From NCBI RefSeq assembly GCF_005889745.1, contig NZ_VCKZ01000013.1, positions 1 to 47,249 of the forward strand: a stretch of 47,249 bases of DNA, written 5' to 3'. The notes under the pieces are model-generated. The model saw nothing but the letters and a program-made list of their open reading frames with translations, ran no database searches and was not told the origin of the DNA. This document shows, in pieces, positions 37,443 through 45,291 of this stretch. A program made the position numbers and the translations under genes. The DNA is from Actinomadura geliboluensis. Lineage in GTDB: Bacteria; Actinomycetota; Actinomycetes; Streptosporangiales; Streptosporangiaceae. The first letter of the stretch is position 1; each line of letters opens with the position of its first letter.

Positions 37443-38738
37443 CTACTTCGCCCCGATGATCATGCCGGCCGCGACCGTGTTGTTGGTGGCCTCGTCGATC
37501 AGGATGAAGCCGCCGGTGAGGCGGTTGCGGCTGTAGTCGTCCACGAACAGCGGCTGCGTGACGCGCAGCGACACCCGGCCGATCTCGTTCAGGCCGAGCG
37601 CGGCCGCCTCCTCGTCGCGGTGCAGGGTGTTGACGTCCAGCCGGTAGTGCAGGTCCTTCACCATGGTCTTCGCGGTGCGGGTCGTGTGCTTGATGACCAG
37701 CTTGGAGCGCGGCGTGAGGGTGCGGTCCGGGGTCATCCAGCAGACCATCGCGTCGATGTCCTGCGCGACCTCCGGCCGGTTGTTCGGCCGCGCGATCATG
37801 TCGCCGCGGGAGATGTCGATCTCGTCGGCGAGGCGCAGCGTCACCGACATCGGCGCGAACGCCTGCTCCACCGGGCCGCGCGGCCCGTCGATGCGGGTGA
37901 TCGTCGTGGTCAGCCCGGACGGCAGGTGCACGACCTCGTCGCCCGGCTTCAGCACGCCGCCCGCGACCTGGCCCGCGTAGCCGCGGTAGTCGTGCAGGTC
38001 CGGGTCCGTGGAGGCGTGCGGCCGGATCACGTACTGCACCGGGAACCGCACGTCGATCAGGTTGCGGTCGGAGGCGATGTGCACGTGCTCCAGGTGGTGC
38101 AGCAGCGACGACCCCTCGTACCAGGGCATGTTGCCGCTGCGCTCGACGACGTTGTCGCCGTGCAGCGCCGAGATCGGCACGAACGTCAGGTCGGTCACGT
38201 CCAGCTTGGACGCGAACGCGGTGAACTCGTCCACGATGCGCTCGTACACGCCGCGGTCGTAGTCGACGAGGTCCATCTTGTTGACCGCCACGACCAGGTG
38301 CGGGACCTGCAGCAGCGTCGTCAGGAACGCGTGCCGGCGCGACTGCTCCAGGATGCCCTTGCGGGCGTCCACCAGGATGATCGCGAGGTCGGCGGTCGAC
38401 GCGCCCGTCACCATGTTCCGGGTGTACTGGATGTGCCCCGGCGTGTCCGCGATGATGAACTTGCGGCGCGGCGTCGCGAAGTAGCGGTACGCCACGTCGA
38501 TCGTGATGCCCTGCTCCCGCTCGGCGCGCAGGCCGTCGGTCAGCAGCGCGAGGTTGGTGTACTCCTCGCCCCGCTCGGTGCTCGTGCGCTCCACCGACTC
38601 CAGCTGGTCCTCGAAGATCGACTTGGAGTCGAACAGCAGCCGCCCGATCAGCGTCGACTTGCCGTCGTCGACGCTGCCGGCGGTGGCGAACCGCAGCAGG
38701 TCCATCGGCTTGCCCGCGGGCTCCTCGTTGCCGGCCAT
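37443..38738 (-). CDS. cysN: Sulfate adenylyltransferase subunit 1 (GTPase) CysN
   Basis: A 431-residue GTPase that couples GTP hydrolysis to APS synthesis by CysD. G1 is GSVDDGKSTLIGRL, G3 is DTPGHIQYTRNM, G4 is VNKMDLVDYD; two beta-barrel domains follow as in EF-Tu-like proteins. It ends at the GTPase module and has no fused APS kinase, unlike CysNC of mycobacteria, so PAPS formation here needs the separate kinase at 19521-21002. The start overlaps the cysD stop by one base. Confidence 0.95.
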   Translation of the reverse strand: MAGNEEPAGKPMDLLRFATAGSVDDGKSTLIGRLLFDSKSIFEDQLESVERTSTERGEEYTNLALLTDGLRAEREQGITIDVAYRYFATPRRKFIIADTPGHIQYTRNMVTGASTADLAIILVDARKGILEQSRRHAFLTTLLQVPHLVVAVNKMDLVDYDRGVYERIVDEFTAFASKLDVTDLTFVPISALHGDNVVERSGNMPWYEGSSLLHHLEHVHIASDRNLIDVRFPVQYVIRPHASTDPDLHDYRGYAGQVAGGVLKPGDEVVHLPSGLTTTITRIDGPRGPVEQAFAPMSVTLRLADEIDISRGDMIARPNNRPEVAQDIDAMVCWMTPDRTLTPRSKLVIKHTTRTAKTMVKDLHYRLDVNTLHRDEEAAALGLNEIGRVSLRVTQPLFVDDYSRNRLTGGFILIDEATNNTVAAGMIIGAK

Positions 38739-39655
38739 CAGAAGTAGCCCTCCTTCTTGCGGTCCTCCATCGCGGCCTCACTGGTCCGGTCGTCGGCGCG
38801 GGTCTGCCCGCGCTCGGTGATCCGGGTCGCCGCGATCTCCTCGATCACCTCGTCCAGCGTCGCCGCCGACGACTTCACCGCGCCCGTGCAGGACGCGTCG
38901 CCGACCGTCCGGTACCGGACCGTCGCCTCGAACTCCGGCTCGTCGTCGCCGCGGTTCGCGAAGCCCGTCTCGGCGTCCAGCAGCAGCCCGTCGCGCTCGA
39001 ACACGCGCCGGGTGTGCGCGAAGTAGATCGAGGGGAGGGCGATCTCCTCCCGGCGGACGTAGTCCCAGATGTCGAGCTCCGTCCAGTTCGACAGCGGGAA
39101 CACCCGGACGTGCTCGCCCTGCTCGATCCTGGCGTTGAACAGGTTCCACAGCTCCGGGCGCTGGTTCTTCGGGTCCCACTGGCCGAACTCGTCGCGGAAC
39201 GACACTACCCGCTCCTTGGCGCGGGCCTTCTCCTCGTCGCGCCGCGCCCCGCCGAACGCCGCGTCGAACCGGTGCTCCTCGATCGCGTCCAGCAGCGGCA
39301 CGATCTGCAACCGGTTCCGGGACGCCCGGCGCCCCTTCTGCTCGGCCACCCGGCCGCTGTCGATCGCGTCCTGCACCGACGCCACCACCAGCCGCACGCC
39401 GAGCTCGGCCACCCGCCGGTCGCGGAACTCGATCACCTCGGGGAAGTTGTGCCCGGTGTCGACGTGCATCACCGGGAACGGGATCGGCGCCGGCCAGAAC
39501 GCCTTCTCGGCCAGGCGCAGCATCACCAGGCTGTCCTTGCCGCCCGAGAACAGCAGCACGGGCCGCTCGAACTCGGCCGCCACCTCCCGGAAGATGTGGA
39601 TCGACTCGGCTTCAAGGACGTCCAACTGGGACAGCAGGTAATCGGAACGCTGCAT
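38738..39655 (-). CDS. cysD: Sulfate adenylyltransferase subunit 2 CysD
   Basis: A 305-residue PP-loop ATP pyrophosphatase that makes APS from ATP and sulfate with CysN. The PP-loop is LLFSGGKDSLVMLRL, followed by HVDTGHNFPEVIEFRD; other family pieces are GGARRDEEKARAKER, FPLSNWTELDIWDYV, YRTVGDASCTGAV and the C-terminal MEDRKKEGYF. All catalytic regions look intact. It is 129 bases downstream of cysQ; an 11-base palindrome ATCTGGCAGAT (39679-39689) lies in that gap. Together with cysN it replaces the activity lost in the degenerate domain of the APS kinase fusion. Confidence 0.96.
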   Translation of the reverse strand: MQRSDYLLSQLDVLEAESIHIFREVAAEFERPVLLFSGGKDSLVMLRLAEKAFWPAPIPFPVMHVDTGHNFPEVIEFRDRRVAELGVRLVVASVQDAIDSGRVAEQKGRRASRNRLQIVPLLDAIEEHRFDAAFGGARRDEEKARAKERVVSFRDEFGQWDPKNQRPELWNLFNARIEQGEHVRVFPLSNWTELDIWDYVRREEIALPSIYFAHTRRVFERDGLLLDAETGFANRGDDEPEFEATVRYRTVGDASCTGAVKSSAATLDEVIEEIAATRITERGQTRADDRTSEAAMEDRKKEGYF

Positions 39656-39784
39656 GGTCTAGGGCTCTCTCCACGCTGATCTGGCAGATGCAACCGGTCG
39701 CGGCGGCGGGACGGGACGTCCCGCCGGGTCGAACGCCGGCCCGCGGCGGATCAGTCCCGCCGGGCCGGACGAGCTCGGCGGGCG

Positions 39785-40714
39785 TCAGCCCGGCCCGGCA
39801 CCGGCGGCCGCCGCGATGCCGGTCAGCAGCATCGACGCCGACGCGGGGTGGCACACCAGGATATCCGGCAGCCGGGGATCCTCCCGGTTGTACTCCAGCG
39901 GCGAGCCGTCGACCCGGGACGCGTGCGCGCCCGCGCCGAGCGCCACCGCCGCCGGCGCCGCCGAGTCCCACTCGTACTGGCCGCCCGCGTGCACGTACGC
40001 GTCGACCTCGCCGAGCAGCACCGCGGAGATCTTCGCCCCCGCCGAACCGATCGGCACCAGCTCCACGTTCACGTCGATCCGCTCGGCGAGCTGCCGCACG
40101 AACTCCGGGGGGCGCGTGCGGCTCACCGCGATGCGGAGCTTGCCCGCGTCCGGCGCCGGGACGTGCAGCGGCACCTCGCGCGGCTGCGCCCGCACCGGAC
40201 CGGCCGTCACCGGGTCGGGGGCGCCCGCGTCCGTCCGGACGAGCGCGGCACCGCCCGTCGCGTCCGTGCGCAGCGTCAGGCCCTGCGCCGGCAGCGCCAC
40301 CGCGCCGGCGGCGAGCCGGCCGCGGCCCGCGGCGTCGCGCTCCCACAGCGCCACGTGGACCGCCCAGTCGCGGCGGCCCTCCTCGGAGAACTCCCGGGTG
40401 CCGTCCAGCGGGTCGACGATCCACACCCGCGCGGCGGTGCGCCGCTCGTCGGCCGAGGTGTTGCGGGTCGGGGCGCGGTCATCGCCCTTCGACCGCTTCC
40501 CCGCGACGGAGGAGCGCCCCTCCTCGGACAGGACGGCGTCGCCGGGACAGCGCTCGGCCAGCGCCGCCATGAGGTACTCGTGCGCCCGCAGGTCGCCGGT
40601 GTCCTTCAGGACCCGCGCGTCCGCGAAACCGACCTCGTCACGCACACCGAGCAGCAGCCGCCCCGCCGCGCCGGCGAGCTCCGCGGCCAGCGCGTGGTCG
40701 TCCACATCCGTCAT
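39785..40714 (-). CDS. cysQ: 3'(2'),5'-bisphosphate nucleotidase CysQ
   Basis: A 309-residue member of the inositol monophosphatase superfamily. Metal ligands: VLSEEG (Glu region), WIVDPLDGTREF (both Asp) and YEWDSAAPAAV (third Asp). This set and the context point to hydrolysis of 3'-phosphoadenosine 5'-phosphate (PAP) to AMP; PAP is left by sulfotransferases and inhibits them. Two hydrophilic insertions (around RSKGDDRAPTRNTSADE and the Pro/Arg-rich stretch near residues 160-180) make it longer than E. coli CysQ (246). It stands between the initiating sugar transferase and cysD on the same strand. Confidence 0.92.
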   Translation of the reverse strand: MTDVDDHALAAELAGAAGRLLLGVRDEVGFADARVLKDTGDLRAHEYLMAALAERCPGDAVLSEEGRSSVAGKRSKGDDRAPTRNTSADERRTAARVWIVDPLDGTREFSEEGRRDWAVHVALWERDAAGRGRLAAGAVALPAQGLTLRTDATGGAALVRTDAGAPDPVTAGPVRAQPREVPLHVPAPDAGKLRIAVSRTRPPEFVRQLAERIDVNVELVPIGSAGAKISAVLLGEVDAYVHAGGQYEWDSAAPAAVALGAGAHASRVDGSPLEYNREDPRLPDILVCHPASASMLLTGIAAAAGAGPG

Positions 40715-40829
40715 CCGCTGATCACATTCCCGACTCGCACGGTCTGTTCGGTCTACTTTCTCATGCCTACCCGACCCGCCTCGATGCCCGGTCCCGGTCA
40801 GCGGGGTCAGCCGGTTCCGGCCGGCGGGG

Positions 40830-42308
40830 TCAGTAGGCGCCGGAGCCCCGGAACACCGCGTTCCAGGTCTTCCACATGATCTGCAGATCGAGCGCCAGCG
40901 ACCAGTTGTCGACGTAGCGCAGGTCGAGCCGGACCGACTCCTCCCACGTCAGGTCGGAACGGCCGCTCACCTGCCACAGGCCCGTCAGCCCCGGCTTCAC
41001 CACCAGCCGCCGGTACACGTCGCCGCCGTACTGGGCGACCTCCTCCGGCAGCGGCGGGCGCGGCCCCACCAGCGACATCTCGCCGCGCAGCACGTTGAAC
41101 AGCTGCGGCAGCTCGTCCAGCGAGTAGCGGCGCAGCCAGCGCCCCACCCGGGTGATCCGCGGATCCTCCCGCATCTTGAACAGGACCCCGTCGTTCTCGT
41201 TGGCGGGCAGCAGCTCCACCCGCCGCGCCTCCGCGTCCTGCACCATCGTGCGGAACTTCAGCACGGTGAACTCCCGGCCGCCGCGCCCGACCCGCGTCTG
41301 CCGGAACAGCACCGGGCCGCGGTCCCCGTCGAACTTGATCAGCAGCGCGACCAGCGCCAGCAGCGGGCTCAGCAGCACGATCCCGCTGAGCGCCGCGACC
41401 CGGTCGAACAGGCCCTTGAAGAGCTTGCGGCCGCCGTCCAGCTCCGGGTGCTCCACGTGCAGCAGCGGCAGCCCCGACACCGGGCGGATCGAGATCCGCG
41501 GGCCGGTGACGTCCATCAGCGCCGGCGCCACCACCAGCTCGATGTCGTCGCGCTCGATCTGCCACGCCAGCCGGCGCAGCGCCACCCCGTCCATCTCCGG
41601 ACACGCCAGCACCGCCACCGAGTCGGCGCCGATCCGCTCGGCGGCCGCCGCCGCCTGCGAGAAGTCGCCCAGCACCGGGACGTCCTCGACCTCGGCGACC
41701 GCGTCGTCACCGGACGCCAGCGCCGGCGGGAGGCACACGCCCACGATGTCCATGCCGTGGTACCGCTTCGTGCGCAGCAGCCGGATCAGGTCGGACACCG
41801 ACGTCCGGTGCCCCACCGCGACCACGCGCCGCATGCACTCGCCGTTCCAGCGCTTCTTGTGCAGCCACTTGCGGAGGCGGTAGCGCGCCACGAGCGCCAG
41901 GAACGTCCCTAGAGGCAGCGCCATCACCACGTAACCGCGCGCCACCTCGGTCTTCGTGGCGTACGCGACGATCGCCACCGACGCCGTCAGGACGAACCCG
42001 GCCCGCAGGACCCGGTGGAACTCCTCGTAGCCGACGCCGATGTACCGCGGCTGGTAGGCCCGGCACAGGACCAGGATCGGGATCCACAGCAGCGGAAGCA
42101 CGACGGTCAGCGCCACGTACGGCGCGTTCGGCTCCGTCGGCGCTCCCGGGAACCGCAGCACGAACGCGATGACGCCGGCCATCAGCATGCTGAGGAAGTC
42201 GAGGCACCGGGCGACCCGGCGGTACGACCCGCTCCAGTTCTGCGACTGCGCAGATCTCTGCTCATGGCGGATCGATGACTCGGCCTGGACCTTGTCAACG
42301 ACGGCCAT
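40830..42308 (-). CDS. Initiating polyprenyl glycosylphosphotransferase (WbaP/CpsE type)
   Basis: A 492-residue membrane enzyme that moves a sugar-1-phosphate from a UDP-sugar to undecaprenyl phosphate, the first step of repeat-unit assembly. N-terminal part: four hydrophobic helices (LDFLSMLMAGVIAFVLRF onward), then a CoA-binding-like/Rossmann region (MRRVVAVGHRTSVSDLI), then the C-terminal sugar transferase domain with FDRVAALSGIVLLSPLLAL, GREFTVLKFRTM, LRRYSLDELPQLFNVLRG, SLVGPRPPLPEE and KPGLTGLWQVSGRSD. All catalytic blocks are intact. The SD AGGAG is about 15 bases before the ATG, which is long. First gene of the minus EPS/sulfate operon. Confidence 0.95.
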   Translation of the reverse strand: MAVVDKVQAESSIRHEQRSAQSQNWSGSYRRVARCLDFLSMLMAGVIAFVLRFPGAPTEPNAPYVALTVVLPLLWIPILVLCRAYQPRYIGVGYEEFHRVLRAGFVLTASVAIVAYATKTEVARGYVVMALPLGTFLALVARYRLRKWLHKKRWNGECMRRVVAVGHRTSVSDLIRLLRTKRYHGMDIVGVCLPPALASGDDAVAEVEDVPVLGDFSQAAAAAERIGADSVAVLACPEMDGVALRRLAWQIERDDIELVVAPALMDVTGPRISIRPVSGLPLLHVEHPELDGGRKLFKGLFDRVAALSGIVLLSPLLALVALLIKFDGDRGPVLFRQTRVGRGGREFTVLKFRTMVQDAEARRVELLPANENDGVLFKMREDPRITRVGRWLRRYSLDELPQLFNVLRGEMSLVGPRPPLPEEVAQYGGDVYRRLVVKPGLTGLWQVSGRSDLTWEESVRLDLRYVDNWSLALDLQIMWKTWNAVFRGSGAY

Positions 42309-42418
42309 AAACCACTCACCAATCTCCTGTAACGCGCGCCCCCATCAGCGCGGTTCACCTCGAAGACGGCCGAACACCGCATCAGGTTCACATGCAACGC
42401 GAACCTCGTGCGAGCAGC

Positions 42419-42424
42419 ATCTTA
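42419..42424 (-). promoter_or_regulatory. Candidate -10 of the minus-strand EPS/sulfate operon
   Basis: TAAGAT (TANNNT) on the minus strand, 110 bases before the ATG of the initiating transferase. No convincing -35 is visible, so this is weak. It lies in the 252-base gap after pth. Confidence 0.25.
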
Positions 42425-42513
42425 CGGCGGTTTGCCATGGTCACTGGGGGAACGCCGCCATCGACTCAGCGGGATCGCCGAACCGTAACGAACACCGACA
42501 AAAAGACCATCAC

Positions 42514-42535
42514 GACGGCAGGTGCGGCCGCCGTC
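42514..42535 (-). terminator. Candidate terminator after pth
   Basis: GACGGC (42514-42519) and GCCGTC (42530-42535) pair around a 10-base loop; on the minus strand five T residues follow about nine bases later. It lies about 25 bases past the pth stop and would separate the core operon from the EPS operon. Confidence 0.4.
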
Positions 42536-42560
42536 CCGCCACACCCGTGGCCGGAACCGG

Positions 42561-43136
42561 TCAACCCGCGTGGAACACGTTCTGGGCCGCCTCCAGCCCG
42601 TCCGACAGCAGCGCCTCCACCGCGTCGGCCGCCCGGTCCACCTCCAGGTCGAGGCTCTTGCGCTCGGCCGCGGAGAAGTCCTTCAGCACGAACGCCGCCG
42701 CGTCCATCCGCCCCGGCGGCCGGCCCACCCCGAACCGCACCCGCAGGTACTCCCGCGTCCCGAGCGACCGCGTCACCGACCGCAGCCCGTTGTGACCATT
42801 GTCACCGCCGCCGCGCTTCAACCGCACCGCCCCGAACGGGATGTCCAGTTCGTCATGGACGACGACCACCCGCTCCTCCGGCACCTTGAAGAAGTCCCGC
42901 AGCCCCTTCACCGGCCCGCCCGACTCGTTCATGAACGACCGCGGCTTCGCCAGCACCGCGCGGCTCCCCGCGAGCCGGCCCTCCAGCACGTCCGCCCGCG
43001 ACCGGTGCGACTTGAACCGCCCCCCGGCCCGCGCCGCGAGCACGTCCAGCACCATGAAACCCGCGTTGTGCCGGTTCCCCGCATACGACGGCCCCGGATT
43101 GCCCAGCCCCACGACCAGCCAGAGATCCGTGCTCAC
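42561..43136 (-). CDS. pth: Peptidyl-tRNA hydrolase
   Basis: A 191-residue enzyme that frees tRNA from peptidyl-tRNA dropped by ribosomes. Hallmarks: [20 protein letters not shown] with the catalytic His, [22 protein letters not shown] with the key Asp, and [12 protein letters not shown]. Length is normal. GTG at 43136 follows GAGGAG with an 11-base spacer. It lies 91 bases after rplY in the glmU-prs-rplY-pth order of actinobacteria; a hairpin in the gap may tune its expression. Confidence 0.96.
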   Translation of the reverse strand: MSTDLWLVVGLGNPGPSYAGNRHNAGFMVLDVLAARAGGRFKSHRSRADVLEGRLAGSRAVLAKPRSFMNESGGPVKGLRDFFKVPEERVVVVHDELDIPFGAVRLKRGGGDNGHNGLRSVTRSLGTREYLRVRFGVGRPPGRMDAAAFVLKDFSAAERKSLDLEVDRAADAVEALLSDGLEAAQNVFHAG

Positions 43137-43204
43137 CCGAACTCCTCACCGACGCGCGCGACCCCCGCCGGTGCACACACCCGCGGGGGCCGCGAAAGAA
43201 CCCT

Positions 43205-43220
43205 GCGGCCGCACGGCCGC
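43205..43220 (-). terminator. Hairpin between rplY and pth
   Basis: GCGGCC-GCAC-GGCCGC (43205-43220), then AGGGTTCTTT on the minus strand, eight bases past the rplY stop. A short stem with a weak T-rich tail; it may be a partial terminator. Confidence 0.4.
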
Positions 43221-43227
43221 GCCTGCG

Positions 43228-43854
43228 CTACTCGCTGGCGGGCTCGCCCTCGCCCTCGGCGCCGCCCTCGGCCGCGGCCTCCTCGGCGCCCGCCGCCGGC
43301 TCCGGCGACGTCGCCGCCGTCGCGTCGACGATCTGCAGGATCAGCGTCTCCTCGTCCGCCGCCAGCGTCGTGCCCGACGGCAGCTTCAGGTCCTTCGCCA
43401 GCACCTGCGAGTCGACGCCCAGGCCGGAGATGTCCAGGTCGACCGACTCCGGAATGTGGGTCGCCTCCGTCTCCACGGAGATCTCCACGACCGTCTGCGC
43501 CACCTGGCCGCCCGCGACCACGTCACCGATGACGTTCACCGGCAGGTCGACGACGACCTTCTCGCCGCGCTTCACCAGCAGCAGGTCGACGTGCTCCAGG
43601 AACCCCTTGACCGGGTCGCGCTGCACGTCCTTCGGCAGCGCCAGCTCCGAGCCGTTGCCGAGCCCCTCGATGGTCAGCAGCACGTTCGGGGTCTTGAGCG
43701 CCAGCATCAGGGCGTGACCCGGCAGCGAGATGTGCTGCGGGTCGGTGCCGTGACCATAGAGGACGGCGGGCACCTTGCCGGCCCGGCGGGTGCGCCGCGC
43801 GGCACCCTTACCGAACTCGGTGCGCGGCTCGGCGGCAATGCGTACCTCGGACAC
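43228..43854 (-). CDS. rplY: 50S ribosomal protein L25 / general stress protein CTC
   Basis: A 208-residue two-domain L25 (CTC/TL5 form) that binds 5S rRNA. N-terminal L25 domain: RTEFGKGAARRTRRAGKVPAVLYG and HALMLALKTPNVLL; C-terminal TL5 domain: VDLPVNVIGDVV to the segment with ETLILQIVDA. A Glu/Ala/Gly-rich tail of about 30 residues ends the protein, common in actinobacterial members. GTG at 43854 is chosen over an upstream ATG because GAGGAG is eight bases before it and the family starts here. Confidence 0.95.
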   Translation of the reverse strand: MSEVRIAAEPRTEFGKGAARRTRRAGKVPAVLYGHGTDPQHISLPGHALMLALKTPNVLLTIEGLGNGSELALPKDVQRDPVKGFLEHVDLLLVKRGEKVVVDLPVNVIGDVVAGGQVAQTVVEISVETEATHIPESVDLDISGLGVDSQVLAKDLKLPSGTTLAADEETLILQIVDATAATSPEPAAGAEEAAAEGGAEGEGEPASE

Positions 43855-44081
43855 GGCGAAAACTCCTCGTTGTTGCGATCCACGGCCGTCCGGCACTGGA
43901 CGTCCGCTACGGACAGAGCGAATCAGGCGATGCTCGATGCGTCAGGCGCCTCGAAGATTCTTTGCGTTCCCCGGGGAGTGCGGCCCCTGAACCGGCACCG
44001 CACTGAACGACCCGAGACATGCGCGATTCAAAGAGTCTAGCCGATCGCAGAAGGACTATTGGCCCACGGGGACGACTGTGC

Positions 44082-44138
44082 TGGTCCAGGGCGGCGCCCC
44101 CCCTGGACCAACAGGGTCCCAGGGGGGCGCCCCTGGGA
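44082..44138 (-). terminator. Tandem perfect hairpins after prs
   Basis: Two stems stand side by side, directly past the prs stop: TCCCAGGGG (44117-44125) with CCCCTGGGA (44130-44138), and TGGTCCAGGG (44082-44091) with CCCTGGACCA (44101-44110). Loops are four and nine bases. The two are similar to each other (CCAGGG...GCGCCCC...CCTGG), as if copied. Confidence 0.6.
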
Positions 44139-44139
44139 A

Positions 44140-45120
44140 TCAGCTGTGTCCGCCGAAGAGGCTTGTCACCGAGCCGTCGCTGAAGACCTCGTTGATGGCG
44201 CGGGCGACCAGGGGGGCGATCGGCAGGATGGTCAGTTTGTCGAACTGCTTCTCCTCCGGGATCGGCAGCGTGTTCGTCAGCACGACCTCGGAGATGCGCG
44301 AGTTCTTCAACCGGTCCACGGCCGGGCCGGACAGGACGCCGTGCGTGGCGGCGACGACGACCTTCGCGGCGCCCTGCTCGAACAGGGCGTCCGCCGCCTT
44401 CACGATCGTCCCGCCGGTGTCGATCATGTCGTCGACGACGACGCAGACGCGGCCCTTGACCTCGCCGACGACGTCGAAGACCTTCACCTCGTTGGCGACG
44501 GCCGGGTCGCGCTTCTTGTGGATGATCGCCATCGGCACGCCGCCGAGCCGGTCCGACCAGCGCTCGGTCACCCGGACGCGGCCCGCGTCCGGCGCCACCA
44601 CCGTCACCTGCGAGGTGTCCAGGCGGCTCTCGAAGTGCCGGGCCAGCAGGTCCAGCGCGAACAGGTGGTCGACCGGGCCGTCGAAGAAGCCCTGGATCTG
44701 CGCCGTGTGCAGGTCCACGGTGATCAGCCGGTCGGCGCCCGCCGTCTTGAACAGGTCGGCCATCAGCCGCGCCGAGATCGGCTCCCGGCCGCGGTGCTTC
44801 TTGTCCTGCCGCGCGTACCCGAAGAACGGCGCCACGACGGTGATCCGCTTGGCGGACGCGCGCTTCAGCGCGTCCACCATGATCAGCTGCTCCATGATCC
44901 ACTGATTGATGGGAGCCGTGTGGCTCTGGATCACGAAGGCGTCCGACCCGCGGACCGACTCCAGGAACCGCACGAACGTCTCGCCGTTGGCGAAGTCATA
45001 CGCGGACGTCGGTGTGAGCTCGATGTGGAGGTTGTCGGCGACTTCCTTGGCCAGGTCCGGGTGGGCTCGGCCGGTGAAGAGCATCAGCTTCTTCTGACCG
45101 CTCGCTTTGATCCCACTCAC
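44140..45120 (-). CDS. prs: Ribose-phosphate pyrophosphokinase
   Basis: A 326-residue PRPP synthase: ribose 5-phosphate + ATP to PRPP + AMP, feeding nucleotide, His and Trp synthesis. Family pieces: LMLFTGRAHPDLAKEVA, FANGETFVRFLESVRGSD, FFGYARQDKKHRGREPIS (catalytic flexible loop), DLHTAQIQGFFDGPVDHL and the PRPP site CVVVDDMIDTGGTI. GTG at 45120 follows GGGGGAG and fits the family; the open frame upstream adds 24 unrelated residues. It stands between glmU and rplY as in other actinobacteria. Confidence 0.97.
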   Translation of the reverse strand: MSGIKASGQKKLMLFTGRAHPDLAKEVADNLHIELTPTSAYDFANGETFVRFLESVRGSDAFVIQSHTAPINQWIMEQLIMVDALKRASAKRITVVAPFFGYARQDKKHRGREPISARLMADLFKTAGADRLITVDLHTAQIQGFFDGPVDHLFALDLLARHFESRLDTSQVTVVAPDAGRVRVTERWSDRLGGVPMAIIHKKRDPAVANEVKVFDVVGEVKGRVCVVVDDMIDTGGTIVKAADALFEQGAAKVVVAATHGVLSGPAVDRLKNSRISEVVLTNTLPIPEEKQFDKLTILPIAPLVARAINEVFSDGSVTSLFGGHS

Positions 45121-45224
45121 CTCTGACAACTCCCCCTCAATGGAACTGTGCCTTACATGTGGGTTGTTGTCCCCACTCCCCGCGCACCACAAGACTCCGG
45201 CTCACGGGTTGCTCTGTTGTCACG

Positions 45225-45244
45225 GAAGACACCGGTGTCCTCCA
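45225..45244. promoter_or_regulatory. Palindrome between glmU and prs
   Basis: GACACCGGTGTC (45228-45239) is a perfect 12-base palindrome, extended to 10-base arms with one mismatch. It lies 48 bases past the glmU stop and about 105 bases before prs. With no loop it is more like a protein site than a terminator. Confidence 0.3.
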
Positions 45245-45291
45245 CATCCCCGCCGGGCGGCGGGAAAGCATCTCGCGCGCGGGACGCGGCG

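Noticed and set aside
39656-39784. Possible Cys-containing leader (GCICQIS) before cysD
   Set aside because: The frame has no start codon of its own in the gap; it runs in from the antisense-shifted frame of cysQ.
42388-42438. Sixteen-residue frame MANRRKMLLARGSRCM before the initiating transferase, considered as a cysteine-responsive leader peptide
   Set aside because: No ribosome site before its ATG, only one Cys, and it overlaps the best -10 candidate of the operon.
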